Shown here piece after piece: positions 16,801 through 25,307 of a stretch of 44,723 bases of DNA. Below the pieces are notes generated by a model. That model saw nothing but the letters and a program-made list of their open reading frames with translations. It did no database searches and was not told the origin of the DNA. The stretch is from a virus, in the IMG/VR virus record IMGVR_UViG_3300042938_001753, positions 1 through 44,723 of that record; one strand, 5' to 3'. Position numbers and translations under genes: made by a program. Every line of letters begins with the position of its first letter. Position 1 is the stretch's first letter.

Positions 16801-18568
16801 CGGTAGTGCAGCACATTCTGAAGGTGGGTTTACAACAGCTGAAGCTCCTTATTCACATGCTGAGGGTAGTAATAGTATAGCATCTGGAACTACATCACAT
16901 GCTGAAGGATTTACAACAAGAGCATATGGTAATTATTCACATGCTGAAGGTGAAAGTACTAGAACATATGGTCAAAGTTCACATGCTGAGGGATATTATT
17001 CATTTGCTATTGGAGAAGGTTCACATGCTGAAGGTGGTGCATTTGGTTATAGTTTAACTGGTAGTACTGCAATTGGTAAAGCATCACATGCTGAAGGTGT
17101 TGGTACAACATCTTATGGTGATTATTCTCATGCTGAGGGGTTTGGTTCAATTGCTACTGGTACTACGTCACATGCTGAGGGTTATCAAACGAGTGCTTTA
17201 GGTCAATCGACACATTCTGAAGGTCAAAGTACAACAGCTTTAGGTAATTTTTCACACGCTGAAGGTTTATCAAATACCGCTATTGGTGGTTCATCACATG
17301 TTGAAGGTAACGGAACAACCGCAACTGGTTCCACAGCACATGCTGAAGGTAGTTCTACTAGAGCTTTTGGTGACCAATCACATGCTGAAGGGCTACAAAG
17401 TACCGCTAGTGGTACTGGGTCACATGCTGAAGGGTCAAATACAACAGCTAGTGGTACTTTTTCACATGCTGAAGGATTTTATGCACAAGCAACTGGACCT
17501 TCATCACATGCAGAAGGAGCTCAAACAAGAGCATGGGATTTTTACGCACATGCTGAAGGTGTTAGTACAACTGCTAGTGGAATTGGTTCACATGCTGAAG
17601 GTGGTGAAACAACTGCTAGTGTCACATATGCACATGCTCAAGGATATCAAACTGTATCTTCTGGTTGGGCATCACACGCTGAAGGTCAAGGTACAAAAGC
17701 TACTGATATGTATGCACACGCTGAAGGTAATGGTACAACAGCTAGTGGTCAAGGGTCGCATGCTGGTGGCGGTAATTCAATTGCTAGTGGTCAATATTCA
17801 TTTGTACATGGTCAGAATTCAAAAGCTGATAACTCAACTACAGTAGTTTTTGGCTCTAATATAACTGGTACTTCATCAAATACTGTATATGTCCCTGATT
17901 TAGTTATTGATGGTTTAACATCAACTGACCCAATTGCAACTAACGCTGCTGGGTTAATCGTTGCTGGTACTTCTGATGCTAGACTTAAACAAAATATTAA
18001 TGAACTAACTAATTCTTTAGATGTAATTAAAAATCTTAGAGGAGTATCATTTGAATATACACCTGAATCTGAAATGGGTAGTGGTGTTAGATATGGATTC
18101 ATTGCTCAAGAGGTTCAAGAGTTTGTACCTGATATTGTTAGAGCTAGAGCTAAAGGTGATGGTATGTTATCATTAAATTATAATGAGATTGTTCCTATTT
18201 TAGTTGAAGCAGTTAAAGAATTATCAACTGATATAACTAATAATACATATTTAGAGACACAAACAATATTAGCTGAAGATAATAATATAGAATTAAATTA
18301 TAATGGGACTCATCAATCTGCATTGGATGGTGGTATAACTATAAAACATGGTATTGACACTGATACTGATACTCACTTCAAATTAAATTCTGATGGTGAT
18401 TTCATTACAAATGTTAATTTAATACCTAAAGGAATTGTGATACCAGAGTATACACCAACATCAAGTTCAGATACTTATGGGATTATAGGTAACTTTACTA
18501 AAGATGAAAACTATTTATATATAAAAGGAAATAACGGTTGGAAACGAGCTAATTTAGAAAACTTTTAA
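13883..18568 (+). CDS. Giant SHAEG-repeat tail fibre with C-terminal S74 chaperone domain
   Basis: The 1561-residue protein is a probable trimeric tail fibre. Residues 1-230 form a beta-rich N-terminal region that likely anchors to the virion. Residues about 235-1310 hold about 75 tandem 14-residue units of the form SHAEGxxTxASGxx, like the left-handed beta-roll of YadA-type adhesin heads. Three units have 21 residues. An exit module (VVFGSNITGT, TVYVPDLVIDGL) follows. Then comes a Peptidase_S74 intramolecular chaperone: SDARLKQNI with the expected catalytic Ser1364 and Lys1369, LRGVSFEYTPE, YGFIAQEVQE and LNYNEIVPILVEAVKEL. Unusually, about 110 residues continue past the S74 core, ending YLYIKGNNGWKRANL. 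S74 domains trimerise the fibre and cut themselves off; the extension would leave with the chaperone. Confidence 0.88.
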   Translation: MGYRTKLDYSSNRQISQREKTDTILSGSTVFGLPFSGLTVGPDLNTSGITNSYGGVISTFSGNSSTTVYNWFDPRMQLAVGYLSAITPTTSAITQETGFIYTGDTTITVDGNTSYLNYTGTYFTMFANYVVDLGGGSYSGTVEHETVYFLSASSVDYSGRTIWIDNPEITRTDRLIISRNPQVGYVWTCVDNEGMGEWVFNSSATTASIWITGTGVNSAVLGGSGGIATGSTSVSEGVNTRAYGIASHAEGGGSIASGDLSHAEGEDTIASNTASHAEGTNTTASGVYSHAEGSNTIAAGTRSHAEGYLTVASGVTSHAEGDSTTAHGGNSHAEGLSTVAWGPNSHAEGNQTIASGDSAHAEGVSTTATGNQSHAEGDSTTAWGNSSHAEGNGTIASGSSSHAEGAATTAIGNSSHAEGDSTIASGDTSHAEGNGTTASGYIAHAEGNGTTATGTASHAEGSATWAYGTYSHAEGVGSTAWGNYSHAEGSGSISSGDFSHAEGLQTIATGNFGSHAEGHYTTATGINGAHAEGSTTIASGASSHAEGALTTASGDGSHAEGYYTRAYGLYSHAEGSQTTSSSDYSHAEGNGTIASGSSAHAEGYLTHALGGASHAEGYLSKAVGEGSHAEGGSYTLGITGSTAIGIASHAEGAGTTSYGDYSHAEGRNTKASGLTSHAEGSNTTAGGLYTHSEGVNTTAIGNFSHAQNNTTRALGSSSHAEGSATTAGGYGSHAEGSDTKSLGQSTHSEGSNTTATGQSAHSEGMFTTAFGDYTHTEGYGTSAYGSASHSEGLQTSATGANSHAEGSQTKATGDTSHAEGIQTRAFGDYSHAEGGQTTASGLYSHTEGQGTKATGSTTHAEGSTTVAGGNASHSEGSQTTAFGDNSHSEGRLTTASGESSHAEGSGTTTTGLYSHTEGQGSIAGGTASHAEGYFSLASGFGSHAEGGSPTFSVSGGTASGTGSHAEGFRTTAIGSAAHSEGGFTTAEAPYSHAEGSNSIASGTTSHAEGFTTRAYGNYSHAEGESTRTYGQSSHAEGYYSFAIGEGSHAEGGAFGYSLTGSTAIGKASHAEGVGTTSYGDYSHAEGFGSIATGTTSHAEGYQTSALGQSTHSEGQSTTALGNFSHAEGLSNTAIGGSSHVEGNGTTATGSTAHAEGSSTRAFGDQSHAEGLQSTASGTGSHAEGSNTTASGTFSHAEGFYAQATGPSSHAEGAQTRAWDFYAHAEGVSTTASGIGSHAEGGETTASVTYAHAQGYQTVSSGWASHAEGQGTKATDMYAHAEGNGTTASGQGSHAGGGNSIASGQYSFVHGQNSKADNSTTVVFGSNITGTSSNTVYVPDLVIDGLTSTDPIATNAAGLIVAGTSDARLKQNINELTNSLDVIKNLRGVSFEYTPESEMGSGVRYGFIAQEVQEFVPDIVRARAKGDGMLSLNYNEIVPILVEAVKELSTDITNNTYLETQTILAEDNNIELNYNGTHQSALDGGITIKHGIDTDTDTHFKLNSDGDFITNVNLIPKGIVIPEYTPTSSSDTYGIIGNFTKDENYLYIKGNNGWKRANLENF
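14585..17830 (+). repeat. Coding 42-bp repeat array (SHAEG units, about 75 copies)
   Basis: Units of 42 bp, with a conserved core TCACATGCTGAAGGT and a variable rest, run in frame without break. A few units are one residue longer and three are 21 residues (at about 15760, 16715 and 17025). The unit length is a multiple of three, so loss or gain of units keeps the frame. It also opens long shadow reading frames. Confidence 0.95.
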
Positions 18569-18570
18569 TA

Positions 18571-20367
18571 ATGAGTAACTTAAACAATTTTAATTTTAAT
18601 AAATTAGATTTAAGGTTATCCAATAGCGATTATTGGGATTTCTTTATAGCTAATGATTATAACTTTGGTGCTGGTGGTGCTGGTGGAATGGGCGAAGGTA
18701 ATTGTTTTGTTGTTCATTATGATTTTGATGATATAGCTACATTCAATAGTGCTACCACTATCGATACAATTTATTCATTGGTTACGTGGGATAACGCAGT
18801 TAATACTGGTTATACTTTAGATAATATAGGATTTACTGGTTTAGATAATGGTTTATTAACATATGTTAAACAAACTGGTGATACATTTAATACTGGATTA
18901 ACTCAAGTATTAACTGGTTCTACAGTTATAATCCCATCTGGAGACACTAGATTAATATTAAATAGAGTTACTGGTTCAACTGGTAATTATGTTTATCCGA
19001 TTCAAAAAATAATTAACCCTACATCAATAGGGAATAATATTAAATTTTGTGGTGGGTTTTATCAAGGTTATTTTAAATTAGATAATTATAACTATCAAGT
19101 ATTACCAACTAGGGTTAATAAAGCTTGGGTTGCTGATTTTTGGTTGAATAAAACATCTGGGTGTACAGCCACAACTGGAACGACATTAAATGACATTTAT
19201 CCAAATAATAAAGGATTTTTCTTTTATATGGGTACTAGAGCTGAAAATAAATATTGGAATGTATTTGAAGGTTTAAATACTGGATGTACACTTCAAACTT
19301 CAGCATGTACTGGAACAACAACATTCTTTACTTTAGAGAAGGAAACTGATATTAGTATTATTGGTGATTATGATATAGTATATCCATTAAGTCCACCATC
19401 AATAGACGTTAAATTTATTGAAAATCAATTCCTTATTTATGGTAGAGCAAATGGTAAAGGAGTTTGTAATACTTGTGGTAAAAGTGATGGTTTAGGTAGT
19501 GAAACAATATGTACATATACTGGCGGAACTTATATAAATGTATCAAAACATAGAATTACAAGTAAAAATAGAACTAATCCGTTCTTAGTATATGGTAGAG
19601 CAAATGGTAAAGGTATTTGTAATACATGTGCTAAAAGTGATGGATATGGTAGAGAAACAATTTGTAGTTTTTCTGGTAATTCATATGAGGAATTTGAATT
19701 AGATAGAGATGCGGATATTATCGATAACGCATTAGGATTCAGAATTAAAGATGATGGAAGTATTGGTTATCGATTATTGAAAGTATTAAGTGGTTGTACT
19801 GGTAACACGTATTTTACTGGTGTTACAGTTGAAGAACAATATTCAGAATCTGGAATAATCACTGAAGATGAATGGACTAGAGTTACAATTAGATATGTTG
19901 CAAATGAATATTATTCTGATGCTGATTTAAAATGTAAACCTAAACGTAAAGGTAGACTTATGTTCTATGTTAATTGTAGACTTAAAACTGCGTTTAATGA
20001 TGTTGATGAATTTGTTGGTAGAAGATTAAATGAATATAAAGATAAACAAATTGGAGTACCATTTAATTTTAGTTTAGGTGGTGGTTCTCAAGGATTGATT
20101 GAATCAATGACATTCGATGGTCAAGATTCTGCTGATTTAAGTCTTAAAATTGAAGAGAATTTTGCTGGTTCATTTATTGGTCAAATATCTCAATTTAAAT
20201 TCTATATATGTGATTTGAATTGGGTTGACATAAATAATGGCTGCTTATCTGATGGTCCTAGATACGGTTTACCAAATACACAACCAATTGAAGAATTTTT
20301 ATTAATAGATGAATTTGGAAATTATATAGTAAGTGAGGATGGATATGGTATTAATATAAATAACTAA
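18571..20367 (+). CDS. Virion protein with duplicated Cys motif and lectin-like C-terminal half
   Basis: The 598-residue protein starts two bases after the giant fibre's stop and is probably its partner. The N-terminal part has a glycine patch (GAGGAGGMGEGN) and a beta-rich region. Two copies of a 30-residue Cys motif follow, at about 286-315 and 336-365: FLIYGRANGKGVCNTCGKSD and FLVYGRANGKGICNTCAKSD, each then with ETIC. The Cys-x2-Cys plus Cys could bind metal. The C-terminal half (DNALGFRIKDDGSIGYRLL, then IEENFAGSFIGQISQFKFYI near residue 545) is like the LamG/concanavalin A fold, suggesting glycan binding. The end (FLLIDEFGNYIVSEDGYG) is a short motif type common at phage protein C-termini. 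Glycan binding is inferred from fold pattern only. Confidence 0.7.
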   Translation: MSNLNNFNFNKLDLRLSNSDYWDFFIANDYNFGAGGAGGMGEGNCFVVHYDFDDIATFNSATTIDTIYSLVTWDNAVNTGYTLDNIGFTGLDNGLLTYVKQTGDTFNTGLTQVLTGSTVIIPSGDTRLILNRVTGSTGNYVYPIQKIINPTSIGNNIKFCGGFYQGYFKLDNYNYQVLPTRVNKAWVADFWLNKTSGCTATTGTTLNDIYPNNKGFFFYMGTRAENKYWNVFEGLNTGCTLQTSACTGTTTFFTLEKETDISIIGDYDIVYPLSPPSIDVKFIENQFLIYGRANGKGVCNTCGKSDGLGSETICTYTGGTYINVSKHRITSKNRTNPFLVYGRANGKGICNTCAKSDGYGRETICSFSGNSYEEFELDRDADIIDNALGFRIKDDGSIGYRLLKVLSGCTGNTYFTGVTVEEQYSESGIITEDEWTRVTIRYVANEYYSDADLKCKPKRKGRLMFYVNCRLKTAFNDVDEFVGRRLNEYKDKQIGVPFNFSLGGGSQGLIESMTFDGQDSADLSLKIEENFAGSFIGQISQFKFYICDLNWVDINNGCLSDGPRYGLPNTQPIEEFLLIDEFGNYIVSEDGYGININN

Positions 20368-20376
20368 GTATTTATA
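20368..20376 (+). promoter_or_regulatory. Putative late promoter element GTATTTATA
   Basis: One-base variant of the ATATTTATA motif, in the 20-base gap between two fibre genes, 11 bases before the ATG at 20388. Confidence 0.4.
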
Positions 20377-20387
20377 AATAAAATAGA

Positions 20388-22574
20388 ATGGCAAATAAAG
20401 AAATTAGAGAATTTAATCCGTTAACAGCTGCAACTGGTAATGAGTTATTATTATTTATGCTTAGCGGTGTAACTAAAAATATGACACTTGATGTAGCTAA
20501 AGACTATATTTTTGATGGTGCTGGTGGTAATTTATCTTATTTAGGATTTAATATTATCCCAGATGAAATTAATCAAGATATTACTTTACCAGATAATAGT
20601 ACAGTATATTATAATGGTAGTCTAAATATGGGTTCTGGATATACATTAACAATACCTTCTGGAACAACATTAGAATTTATAGATGTAGATAATAGTTTTA
20701 TTACTGGTGACTCTACTAATAATTCAGTATTAATTGGTGGTACTGGAAATACAATTGATTCATTAGGTACTAATAGTGTTGTGATTGGTGGTATGGATAT
20801 TACTGGTACAACAGCTAATACAGTTTATGTACCTAATTTAAATATTAATAATTTATCAGCTGGAACAAGTGTAAATAATTTAGGAATTGATGCTAGTGGT
20901 AATGTAATTATAGGTACTACTGCTGGTGGTAGTGGTAGTAGTGGTGATACATATTGGATATCTGGTACAACTGGATTATATTCTATTAACGCTAATAATG
21001 ATAGTGGTTTAGTCGCATCTGGTGATTATTCACTTGCTGAAGGTAATGGTACTTATGCTAGTGGTAATAGTTCACATGCTGAAGGGTATTATACAACTGC
21101 TCAAGGTCTTTATTCACATGCTCAAGGTAATAGTACAATAGCTGAAGGTGAAGCGTCACATGCTGAAGGTTATGTTACATGGGCTTTTGGTGAAGCGTCA
21201 CGTGCTGAAGGACAATATACTTATGCTAGTGGTAATACGTCACATGCTGAAGGTAATAGTACAACAGCTAGTGGTAATTATTCACATTCTGAGGGTTTGT
21301 CAACAACTGCTCAAGGTGAAGCGTCACATGCTGAGGGTACTTTAACAACTGCTATTGGTGATTATTCTCATGCTGAAGGTTATAGTGCAACAGCTTTTGG
21401 TGGCATTTCACACGCTGAAGGTAATAATACCACAGCGTCTGGTTCTTATAGTCATGCTGAAGGATATAGAACAACAGCTAGTGGGAATACATCACATGCT
21501 GAAGGTTTTACAACATCTGCGTTTGGTACTTATTCACATAGTGAAGGTTATTTTACAATTGCTACTGGTACATCAGCACACGCTGAAGGACATCAAACTA
21601 CTGCTAATGGTCTTTATTCACATACTGAAGGTAGATTGACAACAGCAACTGGTAGTACGTCACATGCTGAAGGTAGAAGTACAAGAGCTTTTGGCACTTA
21701 TTCACATAGTGAAGGTTATTTTACTACAGCATTTGGTCAATCATCACATTCTGAAGGTGAAGGTACGTCTGCGTTTGGTGCTTATTCACATAGTGAAGGA
21801 TATCTAACAAAAGCTACTGGTACTACGTCACATGCTGAGGGTGAAAGGTCAACAGCCGCTGGTAGTGTGTCACATGCTGAGGGTTATTCTACAACCGCTA
21901 GTGGTGGTTATTCACATACTGAAGGTAATCGAACAACTTCAAGTTCTGATAATTCACATGCTGAAGGTTATTATTCAATAGCTAATGGTTATACCTCACA
22001 TGCTGAAGGTTATCAAACAACAGCTAGTGGTTATATTGCACATGCTGAAGGTTATGGTGCTGTAGCTAGTGGTAGTTCTGCACATGCTGAGGGTGGGTTT
22101 ACATTAGCTGGTGGTAGTGCATCACATGCTGAAGGTAATAATACAAGGGCTCTTGGTTACACATCACATGCTGAAGGTGATAGTACAACTGCTCAAGGTG
22201 ATTATAGTCACGCACAAAATTTTAATACAAAAGCTCTTGGTGATAGTTCAACTTCTATAGGTGATGAGACAATAGCTAATAATTATCTATCATTTGCTGG
22301 TGGTTATGCTTCTGTAGCTAATGGTTTAATATCATTTGTATTTGGTAATACATCTCAAGCAGATGGTGACACTACAATAGTATTTGGTGATAACATTACT
22401 GGTACAACTAATAATACAGTTTATGTACCAGATTTAGTAATTAAAAAATTAGCATCAACACCAGCAAACAGTGCTGATGTTATTGGTGAAAATGGTTCGG
22501 TAACATGGGATAATAATTATTTCTATTGGAAAGCAAATAACCAATGGTTAAGACTTAGTGGATTAACATTCTAA
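20388..22574 (+). CDS. SHAEG-repeat tail fibre protein without S74 domain
   Basis: The 728-residue protein starts NKEIREFNPLTAATGNELLL, a typical fibre N-terminal anchor. It continues with a beta-rich segment, a first exit-type module (TVYVPNLNINNL, NNLGIDASGN), an entry module (YWISGTTGLYSINANNDSGL, about residue 190), and about 32 SHAEG-type 14-residue units. It closes with VFGDNITGTTNNTVYVPDL and a short C-terminus (YFYWKANNQWLRLSGLTF) resembling the extension after the S74 domain of the giant fibre. With no S74 domain of its own, it may fold with another chaperone or with its neighbour. The fibre role is inferred from composition and location. Confidence 0.82.
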   Translation: MANKEIREFNPLTAATGNELLLFMLSGVTKNMTLDVAKDYIFDGAGGNLSYLGFNIIPDEINQDITLPDNSTVYYNGSLNMGSGYTLTIPSGTTLEFIDVDNSFITGDSTNNSVLIGGTGNTIDSLGTNSVVIGGMDITGTTANTVYVPNLNINNLSAGTSVNNLGIDASGNVIIGTTAGGSGSSGDTYWISGTTGLYSINANNDSGLVASGDYSLAEGNGTYASGNSSHAEGYYTTAQGLYSHAQGNSTIAEGEASHAEGYVTWAFGEASRAEGQYTYASGNTSHAEGNSTTASGNYSHSEGLSTTAQGEASHAEGTLTTAIGDYSHAEGYSATAFGGISHAEGNNTTASGSYSHAEGYRTTASGNTSHAEGFTTSAFGTYSHSEGYFTIATGTSAHAEGHQTTANGLYSHTEGRLTTATGSTSHAEGRSTRAFGTYSHSEGYFTTAFGQSSHSEGEGTSAFGAYSHSEGYLTKATGTTSHAEGERSTAAGSVSHAEGYSTTASGGYSHTEGNRTTSSSDNSHAEGYYSIANGYTSHAEGYQTTASGYIAHAEGYGAVASGSSAHAEGGFTLAGGSASHAEGNNTRALGYTSHAEGDSTTAQGDYSHAQNFNTKALGDSSTSIGDETIANNYLSFAGGYASVANGLISFVFGNTSQADGDTTIVFGDNITGTTNNTVYVPDLVIKKLASTPANSADVIGENGSVTWDNNYFYWKANNQWLRLSGLTF
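21020..22390 (+). repeat. Coding 42-bp repeat array (SHAEG units, about 32 copies)
   Basis: In-frame 42-bp units with the same TCACATGCTGAAGGT core as the array in the preceding fibre gene. The last few units lose the His (STSIG, SFAGG, SFVFG) as the array passes into the exit module. Confidence 0.93.
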
Positions 22575-22614
22575 CAAATAATAATAATAATAACTAAAAA
22601 TAAAACAAAAAAAA

Positions 22615-25227
22615 ATGGCAATTAGAAATGATTTGTATCTACCATCAAAAGGACTTACTGAGGGTAATTTTAACGGTGTAAAAATAAAAAACAGTTTAAG
22701 TGGGTTTATACCAGTTTATATTGACTCTAAAAATAAAGCAAGTGGAGCATTTAGTTTTGCTGAAGGTTATCAAACAACATCGTCTGGTAATTATTCACAT
22801 GCTGGTGGTTATAATTGTGTTTCGGTTGGCACTAATTCATTTGTTTATGGTGAAAATTCTAGAGCTGAAGGTAATACTACTATTGTGTTGGGTAGTGGAT
22901 TAACTGGCGCTACAGCTAATACAGTATATGTTAATAAATTAAATATAAAAACAATAACTGGAAATACTAGTGTTAATAATTTAGGTATAGATGCTAGTGG
23001 AAATATCGTTATTGGTAGTACTGGTGCTACAAGTAGTACTGAAGTGTTTGTTACTGGTGGTACTTACTCAAACGGAACAACTACATTTACTAACAATACT
23101 GGTGGTACATTTACAGTTACTGGATTTAAAACTAGTGATTTGGTAGTTACTGGAGGTACTTATTCAAATGGAACAGCTACTTTTACTAATAACACTGGAG
23201 GAACATTTACAGTTACTGGATTCAGTACTGGTGGTGGTACAGATAATTATTGGGTATCTGGTTCAACTGGTAATTATTCAATTAAAGCAATTAACAATAG
23301 TGGATTAGATGCTACTGGTAACTATTCACATGCTGAAGGTTATACTACAACAGCTAATGGTGTTGCATCACATGCTGAAGGTTATTTAACAAAAGCCATT
23401 GGTAATTATGGTTCACATGCTGAAGGTTATCAAACAACAGCAAGTGGTTCTAATTCACATGCTGAAGGTGTTAGTACAACTGCAATTGGTAATAATTCAC
23501 ATGCTGAAGGTATTGCAGCAATAGCGTCTGGTGATACATCTCATGCTGAAGGTAGTAGTACAAAAGCATTGGGGTCATCGTCACATGCTGAAGGTGAGGG
23601 GACAACTGCATTTGGTGATTATACACACTCTGAAGGTAACGCTACAATAGCTAGTGGTTATACATCACATGCTGAAGGTCTTGCTACAACAGCTATTGGT
23701 CAAGCGTCACATGCTGAAGGATATTACACAAAAGCTATTGGTGAAGATTCACATGCTGAGGGATATTATACAAGAGCTAGTGGTAATTATGGTTCACATG
23801 CTGAAGGTAGTTCTACAACAGCTAGTGGTAATTTTGGTTCACATGCTGAAGGTTCTTATACGATAGCTAGTGGCGAAGCATCACATGCTGAAGGTTCTTA
23901 TACAACAGCTATTGGTGATTATTCTCATGCTGGTGGTTATTATGCAAAAGCTAGTGGATTATATTCATTTGTACATGGTTCTACAAGTTTTGCAAATGGT
24001 TCAAGTGTTATTGTTTTAGGTGATAATATTACTGGTGCAACAGCAAATACAGTTTATGTAAATAAATTAAATATAAAATCAGTACCAGCTGGTACTAGTG
24101 TTAATAATTTAGGTATCGATGCTAGTGGTAATATTATCATTGGGTCAGGTGGTGGTGCTGATGTATTTGTTACTGGTGGTACTTATTCAAATGGAACAAC
24201 TACATTTAGAAATAATACTGGTGGTACATTTACTGTCACTGGTACAGATAATTCTTGGATATCTGGTGCTACTGGATTATATTCTATTAAGGCTAATAAT
24301 GATAGTGGTTTAGTCGCATCTGGTGATTATTCACTTGCTATGGGTTATAATACAAGAGCTACTGGTTGGATATCATATTCTGAAGGCTATGCTACAACTG
24401 CTAGTGGTGGTTATGGTTCACATGCTGAAGGTTGGTTGTCAACAGCTAGTGGTCATACATCACATGCTGAAGGATACAATACAACAGCTACTGGTATTAC
24501 ATCACATGCTGAAGGTCAATCTACAAAAGCTCTTGGTCAAGCGTCACATGCTGAAGGTGATAATACTCAAGCATTTGGTTATGGTTCACATGCTGAAGGT
24601 CAATTTACATTTGCAAATGGTCAAGGTGCACATGCTGAAGGTTATTATACAATAGCTCAAGGTTCTGGTTCACATAGTGAAGGTATATTTACAACAGCTA
24701 TTGGTGATTATTCTCATGCTGGTGGTTCAACTAATATAGCTAGTGGTAACTATTCATTTGTACATGGGTATAATTCAGTAGCAAGCGGTGCAACAACAAT
24801 TGTATTTGGTGATTATATTACTGGTACTGTTGCTAATACAGTTTATGTACCAGATTTAATTATTGATAATCTTAAAAATGCTGCTAGTTTATCAACAAAT
24901 GCTAGTGGTAAAGTTATAGTAACACCATCTGATGAAAGACTTAAACATAATATAACTGATTTATCTGATTCATTAACAAAAGTAAATAACCTTAGAGGTG
25001 TTTCATTTGAATTCAATGAAGAAGTTGAGATAGAAGGAACTAAATTAGGTTTTATAGCTCAAGAAGTTAATAATGTAATCCCAGAATTAGTTAATTTATT
25101 ACCTAATACTGAAGATATGTTAACAGTTGATTATGTAGGTATGATTCCAGTATTGGTTGAGGCTATTAAAGAATTGACTAAACAAAATTTAGAATTGAAG
25201 ACTAGATTAGATAACGCTAACCTATAA
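22615..25227 (+). CDS. Modular SHAEG tail fibre with C-terminal S74 chaperone domain
   Basis: The 870-residue protein contains three SHAEG arrays of different length: about 2-3 units near residue 45, about 16 units near 235-455 and about 11 units near 565-725. Each is followed by a VLG or VFG exit module with NTVYV, and two are preceded by a 26-residue TGGTYSNGTTTFxNNTGG module and a W(V/I)SG entry module. The C-terminus is a Peptidase_S74 domain: SDERLKHNI with Ser772 and Lys777, LRGVSFEFNEE, LGFIAQEVNN and VDYVGMIPVLVEAIKEL, ending in a short helix as in standard S74 proteins. It lies 40 bases after the previous fibre gene, with no late motif between them, and is followed by a strong terminator. 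A trimeric receptor-binding fibre is likely. Confidence 0.86.
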   Translation: MAIRNDLYLPSKGLTEGNFNGVKIKNSLSGFIPVYIDSKNKASGAFSFAEGYQTTSSGNYSHAGGYNCVSVGTNSFVYGENSRAEGNTTIVLGSGLTGATANTVYVNKLNIKTITGNTSVNNLGIDASGNIVIGSTGATSSTEVFVTGGTYSNGTTTFTNNTGGTFTVTGFKTSDLVVTGGTYSNGTATFTNNTGGTFTVTGFSTGGGTDNYWVSGSTGNYSIKAINNSGLDATGNYSHAEGYTTTANGVASHAEGYLTKAIGNYGSHAEGYQTTASGSNSHAEGVSTTAIGNNSHAEGIAAIASGDTSHAEGSSTKALGSSSHAEGEGTTAFGDYTHSEGNATIASGYTSHAEGLATTAIGQASHAEGYYTKAIGEDSHAEGYYTRASGNYGSHAEGSSTTASGNFGSHAEGSYTIASGEASHAEGSYTTAIGDYSHAGGYYAKASGLYSFVHGSTSFANGSSVIVLGDNITGATANTVYVNKLNIKSVPAGTSVNNLGIDASGNIIIGSGGGADVFVTGGTYSNGTTTFRNNTGGTFTVTGTDNSWISGATGLYSIKANNDSGLVASGDYSLAMGYNTRATGWISYSEGYATTASGGYGSHAEGWLSTASGHTSHAEGYNTTATGITSHAEGQSTKALGQASHAEGDNTQAFGYGSHAEGQFTFANGQGAHAEGYYTIAQGSGSHSEGIFTTAIGDYSHAGGSTNIASGNYSFVHGYNSVASGATTIVFGDYITGTVANTVYVPDLIIDNLKNAASLSTNASGKVIVTPSDERLKHNITDLSDSLTKVNNLRGVSFEFNEEVEIEGTKLGFIAQEVNNVIPELVNLLPNTEDMLTVDYVGMIPVLVEAIKELTKQNLELKTRLDNANL
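23305..24800 (+). repeat. Two SHAEG arrays split by an exit/entry module pair
   Basis: About 16 units at 23305-23970 and about 11 units at 24310-24770, separated by exit, TGGTYSNG and entry modules. The same order of modules occurs in the neighbouring fibre genes. A very short array lies earlier at about 22738-22860. Confidence 0.9.
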
Positions 25228-25245
25228 AAACAAATTAAAATAAAT

Positions 25246-25276
25246 AAAGCTGGGGTAAGTCTCCAGCTTTTTTGTT
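25246..25276 (+). terminator. Intrinsic terminator after the S74 fibre gene
   Basis: AAAGCTGG pairs with CCAGCTTT around a short loop (GGTAAGTCT), immediately followed by TTTTG and more T residues. It lies 18 bases after the stop at 25227 and closes the unit that begins at 20388. Confidence 0.85.
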
Positions 25277-25283
25277 TTTATAG

Positions 25284-25292
25284 ATATTTATT
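25284..25292 (+). promoter_or_regulatory. Putative late promoter element ATATTTATT
   Basis: Directly follows the terminator at 25246-25276 and lies 15 bases before the ATG at 25308, so a new transcription unit starts here. Confidence 0.5.
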
Positions 25293-25307
25293 TAATAAAA
25301 CAAACCA

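Noticed and set aside
14585-17830. CRISPR-like look: a conserved 15-base core (TCACATGCTGAAGGT) with 27-base variable parts
   Set aside because: The units code in frame for a YadA-head-like repeat, the variable parts keep the same residue pattern, and no cas gene is near.
14835-17846. Long overlapping frames in the +1 frame of the SHAEG arrays with repeated HMLKV segments
   Set aside because: They arise because the 42-bp repeat is free of stops in another frame. They have no leader or functional pattern of their own and lie within clearly coding fibre genes.
22575-22614. AAT/ATA microsatellite between two fibre genes
   Set aside because: Short and in a very AT-rich gap; more likely a leader of simple composition than a functional repeat.
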